Assembly (NCBI GenBank): GCA_023935145.1
Contig: CM043700.1
Span: 68,905,620 to 68,969,619, forward strand
Source: Bretschneidera sinensis
Lineage: Eukaryota > Streptophyta > Magnoliopsida > Brassicales > Akaniaceae
Direction: 5' to 3'
DNA length: 64,000 nt
In this document: positions 1 to 11,288 of the stretch, piece by piece
Layout: each line of letters begins with the position of its first letter
Numbering within the stretch: the stretch's first letter is position 1
The notes under the pieces: model-generated
The model's database searches: none
Seen by the model: the letters and a program-made list of their open reading frames with translations, nothing else
Told to the model about the DNA's origin: nothing
Translations under genes and position numbers: made by a program

Positions 1-1404
1 GCCTCTAAAACATGAGAAATTTCGTGACATCAATCACAAAAACAAGCTCCATAGGCTTACATTTCAAACCACTCTCCACTATTATAGAAAAATCACATTA
101 CATTGGATCAATAGGTCTTTAATAAGCTTGTAATGTTAGGGTAAGGTAAAGGTTAAGAAAGAATGGGAAGGATTCACAAGTAAAAGAACTCAATCTCTTA
201 GCTTTAAACACAACCACTTTTAAGCATTAGATAACCTTTCTTCGACACCCAACTTTTTCAACCATTTTTCGAGTATTTTTCTCAAATCACCACTTTTCTT
301 TTCTTTACTTCCTTCTTTGCCATAATTCACTTCTCTTTTCTTTTCTTTTGTATTTTGGCATAAGACCATTCACCTCCTTTTTCATTTTTTTTTCCACAAC
401 CCCCAACTTATCTCCTTTAGTGTACTTGGGTTATGGTTTTTATATTTCCATCCTTATTCCTTTTAAGTGCTTCTCAATAAATGTGTATAACTACGTTCTT
501 TTAAAAGAAAGGTAAGGATAAAATATTTTTAAGCTCATAAAGGTGAGTAAATGGGCTATTGAAATAAACAAGGCTCAAATTCTTTTTCAAGAAAAAGACT
601 CAAACAGGTGACTAGTGATGAATATAGCAAGGGTAAGTTCGAAAGGCTCAAACGGTCCAAAAATGGCCTATATCATATCCTAAGTAATGTGCATTCTAGG
701 AATTCGCCTCAAGTAATTCTCAAATAAGTTCTAGAGCTTACCGAGACCGCAAAAAATATTCAAAAAATAATCACACATAAAACTTCTCTAAATGTTTAAG
801 ACTAATCATACAATCTTACCATAAACTAGAGTCTCTAACTAAGTGAAGATTGACACTTAAATTAATTTCAAACCGAATCAAGATTTAACTTCTTCTACAT
901 GCTATCTGCTATCTCAATTAAGTTTATATCATTAACATGTAAATTAACTCTAAGAAAAATTAACTCTAAGCCTAACACCAAGCATGCTAAAAACAAAAAA
1001 GAAAAGTAACACCAAGCAATTTAATGAAAAAGAATTATGTTTCCTCCACCCCCAACTTAAAAATTGCATTGTCCTCAATATTAAAGATAAAGTAAAAGAA
1101 ACTCCCTTTGTAAGTACAAATGCATAGATGTGAAAAATTGTGCACCATCATATGAACTACATGCCCTTCTTCTTGCTGAAATTCCGATCTACAATATAGA
1201 ACAAAACAACAAAAAGAAAACCACTGCGGTGTACCATTAAGATTCCCACCAGATGTTAGGTTAGCACATAAAATGGAGAGAAATAACTAAAAAAATAAAG
1301 GATGAAAATAAAAATAACGAAAAAAAAAACACACTAAATGTTAGTATAGTTAGCTGATAAGAAAAATAAAAGAAAAGTAGACAAACAAGGCATAGGACCC
1401 AAAA
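1..1404 (-). other. 3' non-coding region of element A
   Basis: No gene is visible. The stretch is colinear with the region between the env-like ORF and the 3' LTR of element B (about 48590-50028), sharing long near-identical runs such as the one around 620-700. It contains pyrimidine-rich runs around 290-420. In element B the same region leads to the polypurine tract, so here the tract and LTR lie outside the window. Confidence 0.75.
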
Positions 1405-2572
1405 CTAATCCTCTAAATTTTCATCCTCCTCTTCATCCTCTTCATTCTCTTCACCTTCCTCAGGAGTTGGATCAAAAGATGAACCCAGATAGAGTGGCAA
1501 AGTGGGAAAGTGATCCATTGCACAACCAGTAGCGGAGGCAAGGTGTTGGTACATTTGACCAAAAGAAGAGTAGATCCCTGCTTGATAATCAGCTTGCCGA
1601 GCCAAGAAGCGTTCTTGCCTAGCCAAGATTCGGTCTTGACGATCTATCCTATCAAGCAATAGTTTCTAATGCTCATCAAAATGACTCTCTAAACACTCAA
1701 GGCACTCGGTAACCGTGAAATGCCTAGAAGGGGGAGAGCAGGCAGCAATTACTGCCCCCTCTTTCGGAATTGGCGGCCTTAAGGCTTTAATCTGAGTGAG
1801 CAGGCTATCATTGATGAGTTTTTTGGGTTGCTGGACCTCCTCATCATGACTGTATTGGACTCCGGCTCGGATGCACAATTTGGTAATTAAAGAAGGAAAA
1901 TATAATTCGAGCTTTTGTCTAACAGTGTGTGTGATAGAATTAAATATGACTTGGCCCACATCGATAGTCATACCCATCAAAATTGCATAAATTAACACAG
2001 CTCGCTCAACAGTTAAGGCACTATAGTGTAAAGCAGGCATCATCCGCTGACATATAAAATATTGCCAAGCCCTAGCATTAGCAGTGAGAGAAGTACCGGG
2101 CAAAGTGACAGGGATATCACCCGTCATTTTTCATGTAGTGCCCGGAATACAAAGGGTAGTGCAAATCTCTTCATAATTAATTGTAGACACATATGCACTA
2201 TACTCACTGTGTTCAATGTCAGGTAATCCATAGAAGCTATTAATGGATGTGCTGCTAAGAGACTGTTTGTCCTCGCACTCTCACTTTTCCATTTCTATGC
2301 TCGTCTGCATTAGCGTAAAATTCTCTAACCAAATTTGTGAGGGAAGGAAAGGGTGGTCTTGTAAATGTACCCCAATTCCTATCTAGAATCATTCTAAATA
2401 AGGTCGGGTTCCCCCTCTCGATGATGTTGAATCCTCTCTCAGGAATGGATTTTCTACTTTGTAGCATTCTAATATATCTCTCACTTGCTTCAAAACTCAC
2501 AAATTTGGTCTTATCATACTCTTGTTGTGGTTTCCCCCTAGGTCTCTTGGTCTTAGGTGCCATGGAAATCAA
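1405..2572 (-). pseudogene. env-like / 'plant transposon protein' ORF of element A, broken
   Basis: Three open stretches (2572-2255, 2127-1666, 1659-1405) together match the single downstream ORF expected after integrase in Athila elements, about 390 codons in all. The N-terminal part is basic (MAPKTKRPRGK) and leads into a segment with FVSFEASERYI. The middle carries GTSLTANARAWQYF and ILMGMTIDVGQVIFNSI, matching the domain annotated in plants as putative plant transposon protein. The tail is acidic (EENEEDEEEDENLED). Element B has the same ORF (50029-51158). Stops and frameshifts near 2250 and 2130 and a break near 1660 destroy it. Its biochemical role is unknown; 'env-like' refers only to position. 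Confidence 0.7.
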
Positions 2573-2923
2573 ATATATAGAACAATAGACTTAAGGCAAA
2601 ATGTAACCTCTAAATAGCACAAATGAACAATAAAAGGGAAGAAAGTGGTCTTACTTGATGTCCACATTGGAGAGAAGAAAGACTACCCACCTCTTGAAGT
2701 GTGCTTTGATGAACCCAAAATCTTCTTATAACCAAGCTTTTGAGAGAGAATGCTAGCAAAATCAGCAAAATTGGTGAGCAATTTAGCAATAAATGATGGT
2801 AGAAACAAGAAAGTTTTGAGCCAAAGTGAGTGGGCAAGTAAGGATTTTTTGCAAAGATGAGAGAGAAGATAGTGTGCTGCGGGTTTTGTGAAAGGAGAAA
2901 TGAAGAAAGAGGCTACAAAATAG

Positions 2924-2931
2924 TTTATATA
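2924..2931 (-). promoter_or_regulatory. candidate internal TATA box ahead of the env-like ORF
   Basis: The minus strand reads TATATAAA here, about 355 bases before the env-like start codons (2572 or 2563). A GC-rich repeat cluster (2955-3062) lies immediately upstream. The arrangement copies that of this element's LTR promoter. Function is inferred, not shown; element B has no clear TATA at the matching place. Confidence 0.4.
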
Positions 2932-2954
2932 GTGCAGAATTAGGTTTTGATATG

Positions 2955-3062
2955 TGTTGGGCTCGAGTGGCATTGTGCTGTGCGCTGCGGTGCTGGGCCT
3001 AGTGTGCTGGGCCTGGTGCTGTGTGCTGCAGTGCTGGCTGAAGGGCACCGCGGTGCACACTG
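2955..3062 (-). repeat. GC-rich palindromic repeat cluster, internal copy
   Basis: Short units built on GCTGCGGTGCTGGGCC and GGGCACCGCGGTGCACACTG repeat here in otherwise AT-rich DNA. GCACCGCGGTGC is a perfect 12-base palindrome. The last 33 bases are homologous to units in element A's own LTR (9734-9833), so the internal and LTR clusters share an origin. Confidence 0.7.
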
Positions 3063-3270
3063 GTGTCTACAAGAAGAAAACTTTATTTGGTGCCAAAAGA
3101 AAGAAAAAGAAAATAAAGTTAGCTAAATAAAAAATGGTATAAAAAGTAATCCTTAAAAATTAGATTAAACTAAAAGAAAAACTAACAATTAAGATTGAAT
3201 AAAACTTAATTAAAAACAAAACAAACAAATCAAAAGAAAAAATAAATCAAAACGTACCTGTGTGGTAAAG
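3063..3270. other. AT-rich spacer between integrase and env-like region
   Basis: No gene is visible. The stretch is A-rich on the plus strand and is homologous to 51680-51860 of element B. Confidence 0.5.
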
Positions 3271-4560
3271 TTAAGGGAAATAGACCGGATCCATAAGTGG
3301 ATTGTCTTCCACTTCTAGATCTTGCCTATCGATTAAGATCTTGAGGCGCTGACCATTTACTTAAAAAATTCGACCATCTCTAATATCCTCAATTTCTACT
3401 GCCCCATTTTCAAAAACATTTTTCACTACAAAAGAGTTGGTCCACCTCAACCGAAGTTTTCCAGGATGCTTATGGAGTCTAGAGTCGTATAAGAACACCC
3501 TATCATTGGGTTTAAATGTTTTCCTCAAAATGTTTTTGTCATGGAATACTTTCATCTTGGCCTTATAGATTCTAGATTTCTCATAAGCATCGTTTCTTAA
3601 TTCCTCTAATTCGGTCAACTGATATTTCCGAAGCTTACCCGCTTCTCCCATGTCAAAATTAAAAGACTTGATGGCCCAATAAGCTCGATGCTCGAGCTCT
3701 ACAGGTATGTGGCAAGGCTTTCCAAAGACAAGCCTATAAGGTGACATGCCTAAGGGGGTTTTAAAAGCTGTACAGTAAGCCCAAAGCGCATCAACTAGTC
3801 TCAAAGACCAATCCTTGCAATTCGGGTTAACCGTTTTTCTTAAAATTTGTTTAATTTCCCTATTAGCAAGCTCTACTTGTCGACTAGTCTGAGGATGATA
3901 GGCAGTAGAAATTTTATGTAACACCCCATATTTTTCCATCAAAGCTTCAAAAGAACAGTTGCAAAATGTGTACCTCGATCACTAATTATAGCACGTGGTG
4001 TACCAAATCGAGATAACACATTTTCTTTAAGAAATTTAATTATCGTTCAATTATCATTGCTTCGGCAAGCTGCTGCCTCTACCCACTTAGATACATAATC
4101 TATTGCCATGATGATATATTGGTATCCGAAGGAAGGAGGAAATGGTCCCATAAAATCGATGCCCTAACAATCAAATTACTAAAATAGGGTTTAAGGGCAT
4201 CATATTTCGACGAGACACAGCTCCGAACTTTTGACACTTTTCACATGAGCGACAATAGGTGTTTGCATCTTTAAACAATGTAGGCCAATAAAATCCACAC
4301 TGCAAAATTTTTGCAGCGATTGTTTTCATTGAAAAGTGGCCCCCACAAGCTTGAAAGTAGCAAAATTCCAAGACGCTGGCAATCTCTTCATTAGGGATGT
4401 AATGCCTTAAAATTTGGTTAGGGCGGTACTTGAAAAGATAGGAGTCATCCAAATAAAAATTACATACCTCGTATAAGAATTTTCTCTTGTCTTGAGTGCT
4501 CCAATCCATAGGTATCTCACCTGTAGCCAAATAATTCACGATGTGAGCAAACCATGTAGA
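3271..4560 (-). pseudogene. integrase domain of element A, decayed
   Basis: The N-terminal zinc region ends in CRSCEKCQ (about 4240), but the first histidine of the HHCC set reads Y (FCYFQACGGH, against [10 protein letters not shown] in element C). The GIDFMGPF core with the first catalytic Asp lies near 4160, and a small deletion just before it shifts the frame after NPILVI. The glutamate-bearing helix [18 protein letters not shown] follows at about 3895-3840, with Gly changed to Arg in HPQT-N/G. The C-terminal part ([19 protein letters not shown]) is preserved. A nonsense codon at 3361-3363 cuts the last 30 codons; the natural end would be the stop at 3271. The domain order agrees with elements B and C. 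Confidence 0.85.
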
Positions 4561-6428
4561 GAAGTAATGGAGAGTAATTGTTCATCGGGAAAACCATCCT
4601 TGATTGGTATGTCATCACAAGTGTCCTCAAATTTGAGTCTCGAGAGGTGGTCGGCTACTACGTTCTCCACTCCTTTCTCGTCCTTGATGGTGATATCAAA
4701 TTCTTGCAAGAGGAGGATCCATCGGATTAGTCGTGCCTTAGCATCCTTCTTTGTAAGAAGATACATAAGGGCTGCATGATCTGTAAAAATAAGGATATGA
4801 GAACCAATTAAATAAGCACGAAATTTATCTAAAGCAAATACTACAGCTAGCAATTCTTTTTCAGTTGTGGAGTAATTCATTTGAGCACTATTTAAAGTCT
4901 TACTAGCATAGTAAATGACAAAAGGTTTTCCCTCTCTTCATTATCCAAGAACAACACCTACAGCGTAGTCATTAGCATCACACATGATTTCAAAAGGTAA
5001 AGTCCAATCCGGTGACTGCATTATAGGTGCGGAAGTAAGCTTGCCAATCAGTGTTTTAAAGGCCTCTTAACAAGCTTGAGTCCACTCAAAGGGGGTGTTT
5101 TTAACTAGGAGGGCACTTAGAGGTCTAGATATGTTCAAAACGTTTTGTATGAATCTCCTATAAAAACCAGCATGACCAAGGAAAGATCTTACATCCTTTA
5201 TTGTCTTAGGTGTGGGCAATTTAGAGATTAATTCAATTTTAGATTGATCAACCTCTATTCCCTTAGAAGAGATAATATGCCCTAAAACAATACCGGATGG
5301 TACCATGAAATGGTATTTTTCCCAATTTAAGACTAATTCTTTCTCCTCACAGCGAATCAACACTCTTTCTAAATTCATTAAGCATGCATCAAATGAAGAT
5401 CCAAAAATAGTTAGGTCATCCATAAAAACCTCCATGTAATTTTCAACCATGTCACTAAAAATACTCATCATGCAACGTTGAAAAGTGGCAGGGGCATTAC
5501 ACAATCCAAATGGCATTCTACGAAAAGCATAGGTGCCAAAGGGACAAGTGAAAGTGGTTTTTCCTTGGTCTTCTAATACAATTGCAATTTGATAGTAACC
5601 AGAATAACCATCGAAGAAACCATTAAAAGGATGACCAGCCACACACTCAAGAATTTGATCGATAAAGGGGAGTGGGAAGTGGTCTTTCCGGGTGGCAGCA
5701 TTTAATTTTCTGTAATCAATGCACATACGCCACTCGATCACAAGTTTGGTAGGGACTAGCTCTCCTAGGTCATTCTTTATCACGGTGACACCGGACTTTT
5801 TAGGAACGACTTGTGTAGGACTTACCCATTTACTATCAGCTATGGGATATATAATACCCGCATCTAACAGTTTCAACACTTCATTTTTCACTACTTCTTT
5901 CATAGTGGGGTTAAGCCTACGTTGAGGGTCTCTACGAGGACTAGTTCCTTCATCTAAATTTATTTTATGGGAGCAGATTAGAGGACTAACTCCCTTCAAA
6001 TCAGCCATGCTCCATCCTAAGGCTGATTTATGTGCATTTAAAGTTTGAATTAATTTCTCACCTTGGGTCTCAGATAATTCAGATGAAATAATAACAAGAA
6101 AAGTATCACCTGGACCGAGAAAGGCATGCTTTAAACCCTTAAGTAGTGGCTTCAATTCGACTTTAGGTACTTCCACACTTGAGGGGACTTGTTTTTTACT
6201 TCTTTCGGGCAGCTCCTCAAACTTTGGTTGCCATACCTGAGTGCCATAATTTTGGGATTTATCAAAAATAGCACAAATATTAATTATATCAGTTTTATCA
6301 TCAAATAAATCAATTTCAGAATTAACAAGAAAATTTTCAAGAGGATCATAATCATAAGCTATGGAAACTCTCTCGTTGATGAGTGACTCGATCATGTAAA
6401 GCTGGTGGTTTTCGTCCTCATCTTCGGG
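4536..6428 (-). pseudogene. reverse transcriptase and RNase H of element A, interrupted by stops
   Basis: The longest open stretch (6395-5067) carries the RT: WRMCIDYRKLNAATRKDHFPLP (near 5735-5670), the polymerase FMDD motif in [11 protein letters not shown] (near 5420), and the connection region ending FEWTQAC. A Gln-to-stop change at 5067 and two adjacent stops near 4940 precede the RNase H segment (4880-4536, [21 protein letters not shown] and [20 protein letters not shown]). A one-base deletion near 4555 shifts the frame into the integrase part. At 6426-6428 a stop replaces the Gln seen in element C, separating protease from RT. Copies B and C confirm that this was one polyprotein. Confidence 0.9.
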
Positions 6429-7331
6429 CTATTTTACAACATTGAAAATATTCACTTCAAGGGTCATGCTTCCAAAGGACAGCTTCATGAGTCCATTCCT
6501 ACAATTTATTAGAGCATTTGCAGTAGCAAGAAATGGTCTACCCATAATTAAAGGAATTTTAGAGTTAGTGTCAACAGCAGAAGTAGTATCTAGGATTAAG
6601 AAATCAACAGGATAATAGAATTTATCAATTTGAATTAACACATCCTTTACTACACCCCGGGGTACTTTGACTGAATGGTAAGGCAATTGCAATACCACGC
6701 CAATTGGTTTGATTTTTCCCAATCCTAGCTGTAAATAAATAGAAAATGGCATCAGGTTTACACTAGCTCTTAATTCTAGCAAGGCTTGTCCCACCTCATG
6801 ATTTCCAATGCTATAAGCAATGGTAGGACAGCCAGGATCCTTATATTTTGGGGGAATTCTTTGTTCAATTAACGCACTAACTTGCTTAGTTAGGAATGCT
6901 ATTTTCTTTACATGGTGCTTCCTCTTAATTGTGCATAAATCTTTGAGAACTTTTGCATAGGTGGGAACTTGTTTAATCACATACAAAAGAGGCAAATTAA
7001 GTTTCACTTGCCTTATGTTCTCTAGGATTTCATTGTTCAAGTCCAGATTTTTCTTGTTTGATTTTAAGGCTTGGGGGAATGGTGCCTTAACGAGACTTTG
7101 GGTCACTTCAGGGTCTTTGCACAGCTCGGTATTACTACTAGCTTGACCCTTTTCCACATCCTCGGATTTATTCATTGGTGGGATGTGTAGTGACTTACCA
7201 CTTCGGGTCACAATGGCATTTACATCTTTCGAATTTTCTTGTGTCATATGTTGACCGTGAGGTATGGACTGAGCTTGGGAAGGGAACTTATCTTGCTTAG
7301 TCACATTTAAGGAGCCTATTAATTTGGACAC
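6429..7331 (-). pseudogene. aspartic protease region of element A, active site lost
   Basis: This part of gag-pol matches the Athila protease region, including YKDPGCPTIAYSIGNHEVGQALL and the flap-like segment IPLIMGRPFLATANALINC. In elements B and C the catalytic motif reads LLDLGASVNL; here it reads LLELRASVNL. The catalytic Asp is Glu and the following Gly is Arg, so the protease should be inactive. The upstream part (DVNAIVTRSGKSLHIP) is a conserved gag-protease linker. The frame is open for 300 codons but has no independent start. Confidence 0.85.
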
Positions 7332-8649
7332 TTGACTCCTTATTTCTTTATTCTCTTCAACAACCTGCGTAATTAATACCTCACACCTTTGGTTTGTCGT
7401 ACTTTGTGCCTCTATAAAAGCATGTAAGGTGTCTTCTAAAGAGTTCCTAGAGATGATGGTGCATGATAAGGTGCAGAGTATGATCTAGGGGGCTGTGCAT
7501 GCTGCTAATATTCAGATTTCCAGCTGAAGTTGGGGTGATTTCGCCACCCCATATTATAAGTGTTAGAGAAAGGTGCTAGAGGTTTCTTGTACATGCCTAA
7601 GGCATTACATTATTCCTCATACAGCCCTCTCATATCAACAAATGTGGGACACTCTTAGGTGAGATGATCCACCCCGCCACACACAAAGTATGGCTTCAAA
7701 GACTCAGCATGATTAGCCACATGTGTTTGCCTTGAGTCTTTGGTTTTTAATGCATCTAACTCCCTAGTGAGCATTTCGACCTTAGCTTTCAGGTTGTCTT
7801 CTTCCCTAAGATGGTATATTCATCCACCACTAGGTTTTCTATAGGTCGTGACCTATTCGTGCTTTCAGTAGCACTAGGTCCAGTCCATATATGAGCTTTT
7901 TCAGCAAGCTCATTGAGGTATTCTATAGCCTCATCGGGGTCTTTTTGTAGAAATTCACCATTGCACATCATCTCTACAAATTGGCGTTCTCTATAGGTAA
8001 GACCCCCATAGAAATAGCTCACTAAACGCCAATTTTCATACCCATGATATGGACACATACTTAACAGCTTTTTAAATTTCTCCCAAGACTGATACAAAGT
8101 CTCGTTTTCCTTTTGTTCAAAGGTGGAGATTTGTCTTTTCAAAGCATTAGTCTTATGTTGAGGGAAGTATTTGTTGAAAAAGACTTGGGTCATCTCATTC
8201 CATGACCCAATAGATCGTGGTCTTAGCGAGTATAACCAACTCTTAGCTAACTTGAGTCTCACGATATCATTCGTTGCATCTTGGCTATGAAAAGTCGCAA
8301 CTACTTCCTCAAACTCTCTAATGTGCACATATGGGTTTTTGTTTTCCAAGCCATCAAAAGTAGGGAGTAATTGTATCATCCCTGTTTTAAAGTCTTGATG
8401 GCGAGTGTTGGCTGGAAACATAATGCATGATGGTGTGGCTGTTCGGCTAGGATGTAGGTAATCTTTAAGTGTCCTAGCAACATTTTCATTAGGATTTTCA
8501 ACCATGCTATCAAAATTTTCTAAATTTTCAGTTGGGTGTACACTAGGGTTTGATCTAGGCGAGGTTTCACTAACGGACGTGGAAGGAAAGGGTATCTCTA
8601 ATTTGGATCCCTTAATGAATCTCCCTCGCGAATCTCTCGGTCTAAGCAT
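7332..8649 (-). pseudogene. gag of element A, frameshifted and with an internal deletion
   Basis: The start is the ATG at 8649 (MLRPRDSRGRFIKG), about 125 bases downstream of the primer site. The capsid-like region includes FFNKYFPQHKTNALKRQI and GGLTYRERQFVEMMC. Compared with element C's gag, about eight residues (the FFPFALND segment after DIVRLK) are missing by an in-frame deletion near 8250. After PIENL (about 7830) the frame is lost, so the zinc knuckle that element C keeps is not read. Sequence matching the knuckle and linker continues in other frames down to about 7340. Confidence 0.85.
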
Positions 8650-8773
8650 ACATCAACTAAGCTTTTAAAAGTAATAATTAAAATAGAACCAATCAGAAAA
8701 TCAAAACTAATAGAAAGGAACGATAGTACCGTCTTGTCTTAGAGTTGACAAACTTCCTTGTAAGTAAGCGCGT

Positions 8774-8792
8774 TTCCCCGGCAACGACGCCA
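8774..8792 (-). other. primer binding site (tRNA-Asp type)
   Basis: On the minus strand TGGCGTCGTTGCCGGGGAA begins five bases inside the LTR boundary. It matches the complement of the 3' end of plant tRNA-Asp with about one mismatch in the first 17 bases, as is usual for Athila-group elements. It primes minus-strand DNA synthesis. Confidence 0.85.
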
Positions 8793-9569
8793 AATTTTGA
8801 TTACGCCCAAAACATAATGCGGTTGTTGTAGCACAACTTTGGGGTGTCGATTCCACAGAGAAACAAGTTAACTACAAAAGAAGGTGTGAACCATAACACA
8901 AACGATAAAGATTTAAGTGAGAAAATATGAACTTTTGGTAATGAAGTAATTGTGTAAAATATAACAGGGAAACAACAAGGATCCAGGAATCCTCCTTAGG
9001 TTCATTGCCATATTCCTAATTTGATTCAGTTGTTTTAATCTCGATTGCGAGTTTCATATCCCAAACAGGCAATCGGTAAATATTCAATGAGCACATATAT
9101 AAACCCTAATATGATTGTTATGAAATATTTTTTATTTTCGATTCATGCACACATGATCTATCCTATAGGTTTATCAAGAAATGACAATATATCTTTGTTG
9201 ACAATACTGCAGTAATGAACAAACCTAAAGGCTAAATCTACCGGACTCAATTATACCCAAACAATCTTGACATAAGAAAAGCATGACTAAATTTATATCA
9301 AGGAGAAAGATACAATCATCGGAATAGATAAAATCTTATAATTAGATTAAAAAGTAAATCATAACAATGTTTTGACAATAAATTCCTATTACAACTGAAT
9401 CAAATAAAGGAAGATAGGAACAACTACATCTAGGGATTCATCCCTTCGCCTTGCTTGGAGATTAGTTCGCCATGGGGTTCATGGTTGAACACTTTGATGG
9501 GGAAGAATTGGTTGCTTCTTTAAGTTTTCCAGGCTTCCAAAAGGTTCTTCTCTTAAACCCTAAGTGATC

Positions 9570-9577
9570 TATTTATA
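9570..9577 (-). promoter_or_regulatory. LTR TATA box, element A
   Basis: TATAAATA on the minus strand lies about 515 bases from the U3 end of the LTR and about 80 bases downstream of the repeat cluster. Element B has the same octamer at 47651-47658. Confidence 0.6.
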
Positions 9578-9654
9578 GTACAAAGGTCCAAGGGTGTTTT
9601 CGAGTTTAATCTATTGTTTAAAACCCTAATTAAGTTCTAACTTGGAGATATAAC

Positions 9655-9835
9655 ATCGTGTGCGCACTGCAGTACTCCTTTATGGGCGCTGCAGTGTTGG
9701 ATTTAGCTTTCGTTGGGTGTACTTCTGGGCACCGCGGTGCTACCAGCACCACGGTGCACACTGATGGTTCAAGATGTGGAGGTTTCTGGGCACCGTGATG
9801 CTGGCTGAGGGGCACCACGATGTACACTGATAACT
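9655..9835 (-). repeat. palindromic GC-rich repeat cluster in U3, element A
   Basis: About six degenerate units on the theme GGGCACCGCGGTGCT and GCACCACGGTGCACACTGAT lie directly upstream of the TATA box. One unit contains the perfect palindrome GCACCGCGGTGC. Related units occur inside the same element at 2955-3062. Confidence 0.75.
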
Positions 9836-10399
9836 TGATTTTTTTCTTTATGTTTGCTTCTCCGCAACCACTCCGACACTCCGTTATGCATGGAATCTTG
9901 GTGCTTTAAGCAATGATCGCTTTTTCTTCTCTTTTGGACTCAAAGTACCTGAAAATGCAAAGAAATAAGTCAATGTTCCAATAATATCACTTTAGAGTTA
10001 TTAGCATATAAAAGTGCAATAAATACCGAGATCAATCCTAAAATGCTAACAATTAAACACTGTTGAGATGCATTTTATGGCTCTCATCACTTTGTCAAGC
10101 ATGTCTAGATTCATCCTTAAGTCTTTCTCATTTCTTTTCAGGGTCAAATCTTTGTGCCCATAATGAAAGGGCTCCTATCCCAAGAGGAATCAATGTTTTA
10201 GAGGCATAAGGTTGAAAGAAAGAGGTTTCGCTTGTTGGTGTTTGAGTGGTTGTCTCGTAAGCCCAAAGGATAATCAGAAACTGCTTAAGTCATTGATTGT
10301 TGACTCTTCTATCCTCTCCTTTGTACTTTATAGAAGGATTTTTTTTTATGACTTCAGCTTGTCCATTAGCTTGCAGGTAGCCTACGAAGGTCAACTGAT

Positions 10400-11280
10400 G
10401 TTCTATCTACAAGTCTTGACAAAACCCATTGAAGTGGACGCTTCGAATTGCCTACCATTGTCCATTATGAGGATCTTTGATACTCTAAACCTACATATGA
10501 TCGACTTATATATAAATTCATGGGTTTTCTTGTTTGTGATTATCGTTAGGGGCTCGACCTTTATCCATTTGGTGAAGTAATTGATTACAACAATTAGGTG
10601 TTTTCTCTACCCTGGTGTTATGGGAATTGACCTGAGGATCTCAATACCCCACATAGCAAAAGGAATCAAGCTAGTGATGGAAGTTAAGGGATTGGCAGGC
10701 CGATGAGAAATAGGAGCAAATTATTGGCATTTCTTGCAATTTTTTACTCGTGCGATAGCTTTCAATAGCATTATTGTTCAGTACTACTCGTGCCTCAAGA
10801 TTTTCTAAGTCGAGGCTTTGCCTTCCAAATGATTCCTGTAAATACCTTCATATACCTATTTTAGAGCATAGTCAATCTCTATGAGGTCGAGATACTTTAG
10901 ATAAGGGTGGAAAGGCCCCTTTTGTAAAGTTGTCCCTCGATTATGGTGAATTGAGCAGCATAAAAAATGAGATTCCTAACTTCTTTTTTTTATTCAGGAA
11001 GTTTTTCATCTTAAAGGTAGTCTAAAATCGGATCCATCTAAGCAGCCTTCATATTAATATCCATCATAGAAAGTTAATTGATGCTCGGTTCAAGTAGCCT
11101 TTCCAAATATGCAGTCTTGGTAAGGTTTGGATGTCGAGATGAAGCTAGTCGGCCAAGGCATCTGCTTTTGAGTTCTCCGCCTTAGGAATTTTCTTAATCT
11201 CGAACTTACTGAATGTGGCAACTGCTTATCGAGCCTTTTCAAGGTATTTGACAATCTTTTCTCCCTTAGCCTTGTATTCT
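10400..11280 (-). pseudogene. integrase remnant of the Tat-like element
   Basis: Translating the minus strand gives PFAMWGIEILRSIPITPG near 10660-10600, matching the usual GIDI/VGP core but with the first catalytic Asp read as Glu. FTKWIKVEPL follows near 10580-10550, then MDNGRQFE near 10470, which holds the second catalytic Asp. The QANGQAE helix survives only as a degenerate copy. No open frame spans it. Confidence 0.75.
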
Positions 11281-11288
11281 CCTCTCAT

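Larger units (their letters stand above)
1..10089 (-). mobile_element. Athila-like Ty3/gypsy retrotransposon (element A), 3' end outside window
   Basis: On the minus strand the order is 5' LTR (8798-10089), primer binding site, gag, protease, RT, RNase H, integrase, then an extra ORF downstream of integrase. This is the Athila arrangement. The 3' LTR would lie left of position 1. The coding regions are closely related to two other elements in this window but are broken by several nonsense codons and frameshifts, so the copy is non-autonomous. It inserted into an older Tat-like element whose remains start at 10090. The Athila assignment rests on domain order, the tRNA-Asp-type primer site and the gag and integrase motifs. 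Left boundary and target duplication cannot be seen. Confidence 0.85.
8798..10089 (-). repeat. 5' LTR of element A
   Basis: The 1292-base repeat starts TGATTACGCCC and ends TCTCATCA on the plus strand, giving TG...CA ends. The same ends are found in the solo LTR (14780-16096) and in element B's LTR (46869-48292). Reading on the minus strand, U3 includes a GC-rich palindromic cluster (9655-9835), then a TATA box (9570-9577), then R/U5. It abuts the primer site on one side and decayed Tat DNA on the other. Confidence 0.9.

Noticed and set aside
2683..3060. 125-codon minus-strand frame between integrase and the env-like ORF
   Set aside because: It reads through the GC-rich cluster (QH/ST-rich start) and matches no family. 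Element B's equivalent region does not keep the frame.
9630..9827. 65-codon minus-strand frame in element A's LTR
   Set aside because: It lies entirely in the U3 repeat cluster and has repeat-derived composition.
10212..10580. 122-codon plus-strand frame
   Set aside because: It lies antisense over the integrase core of the Tat-like element; the minus strand gives clear integrase motifs, and the plus translation resembles nothing.
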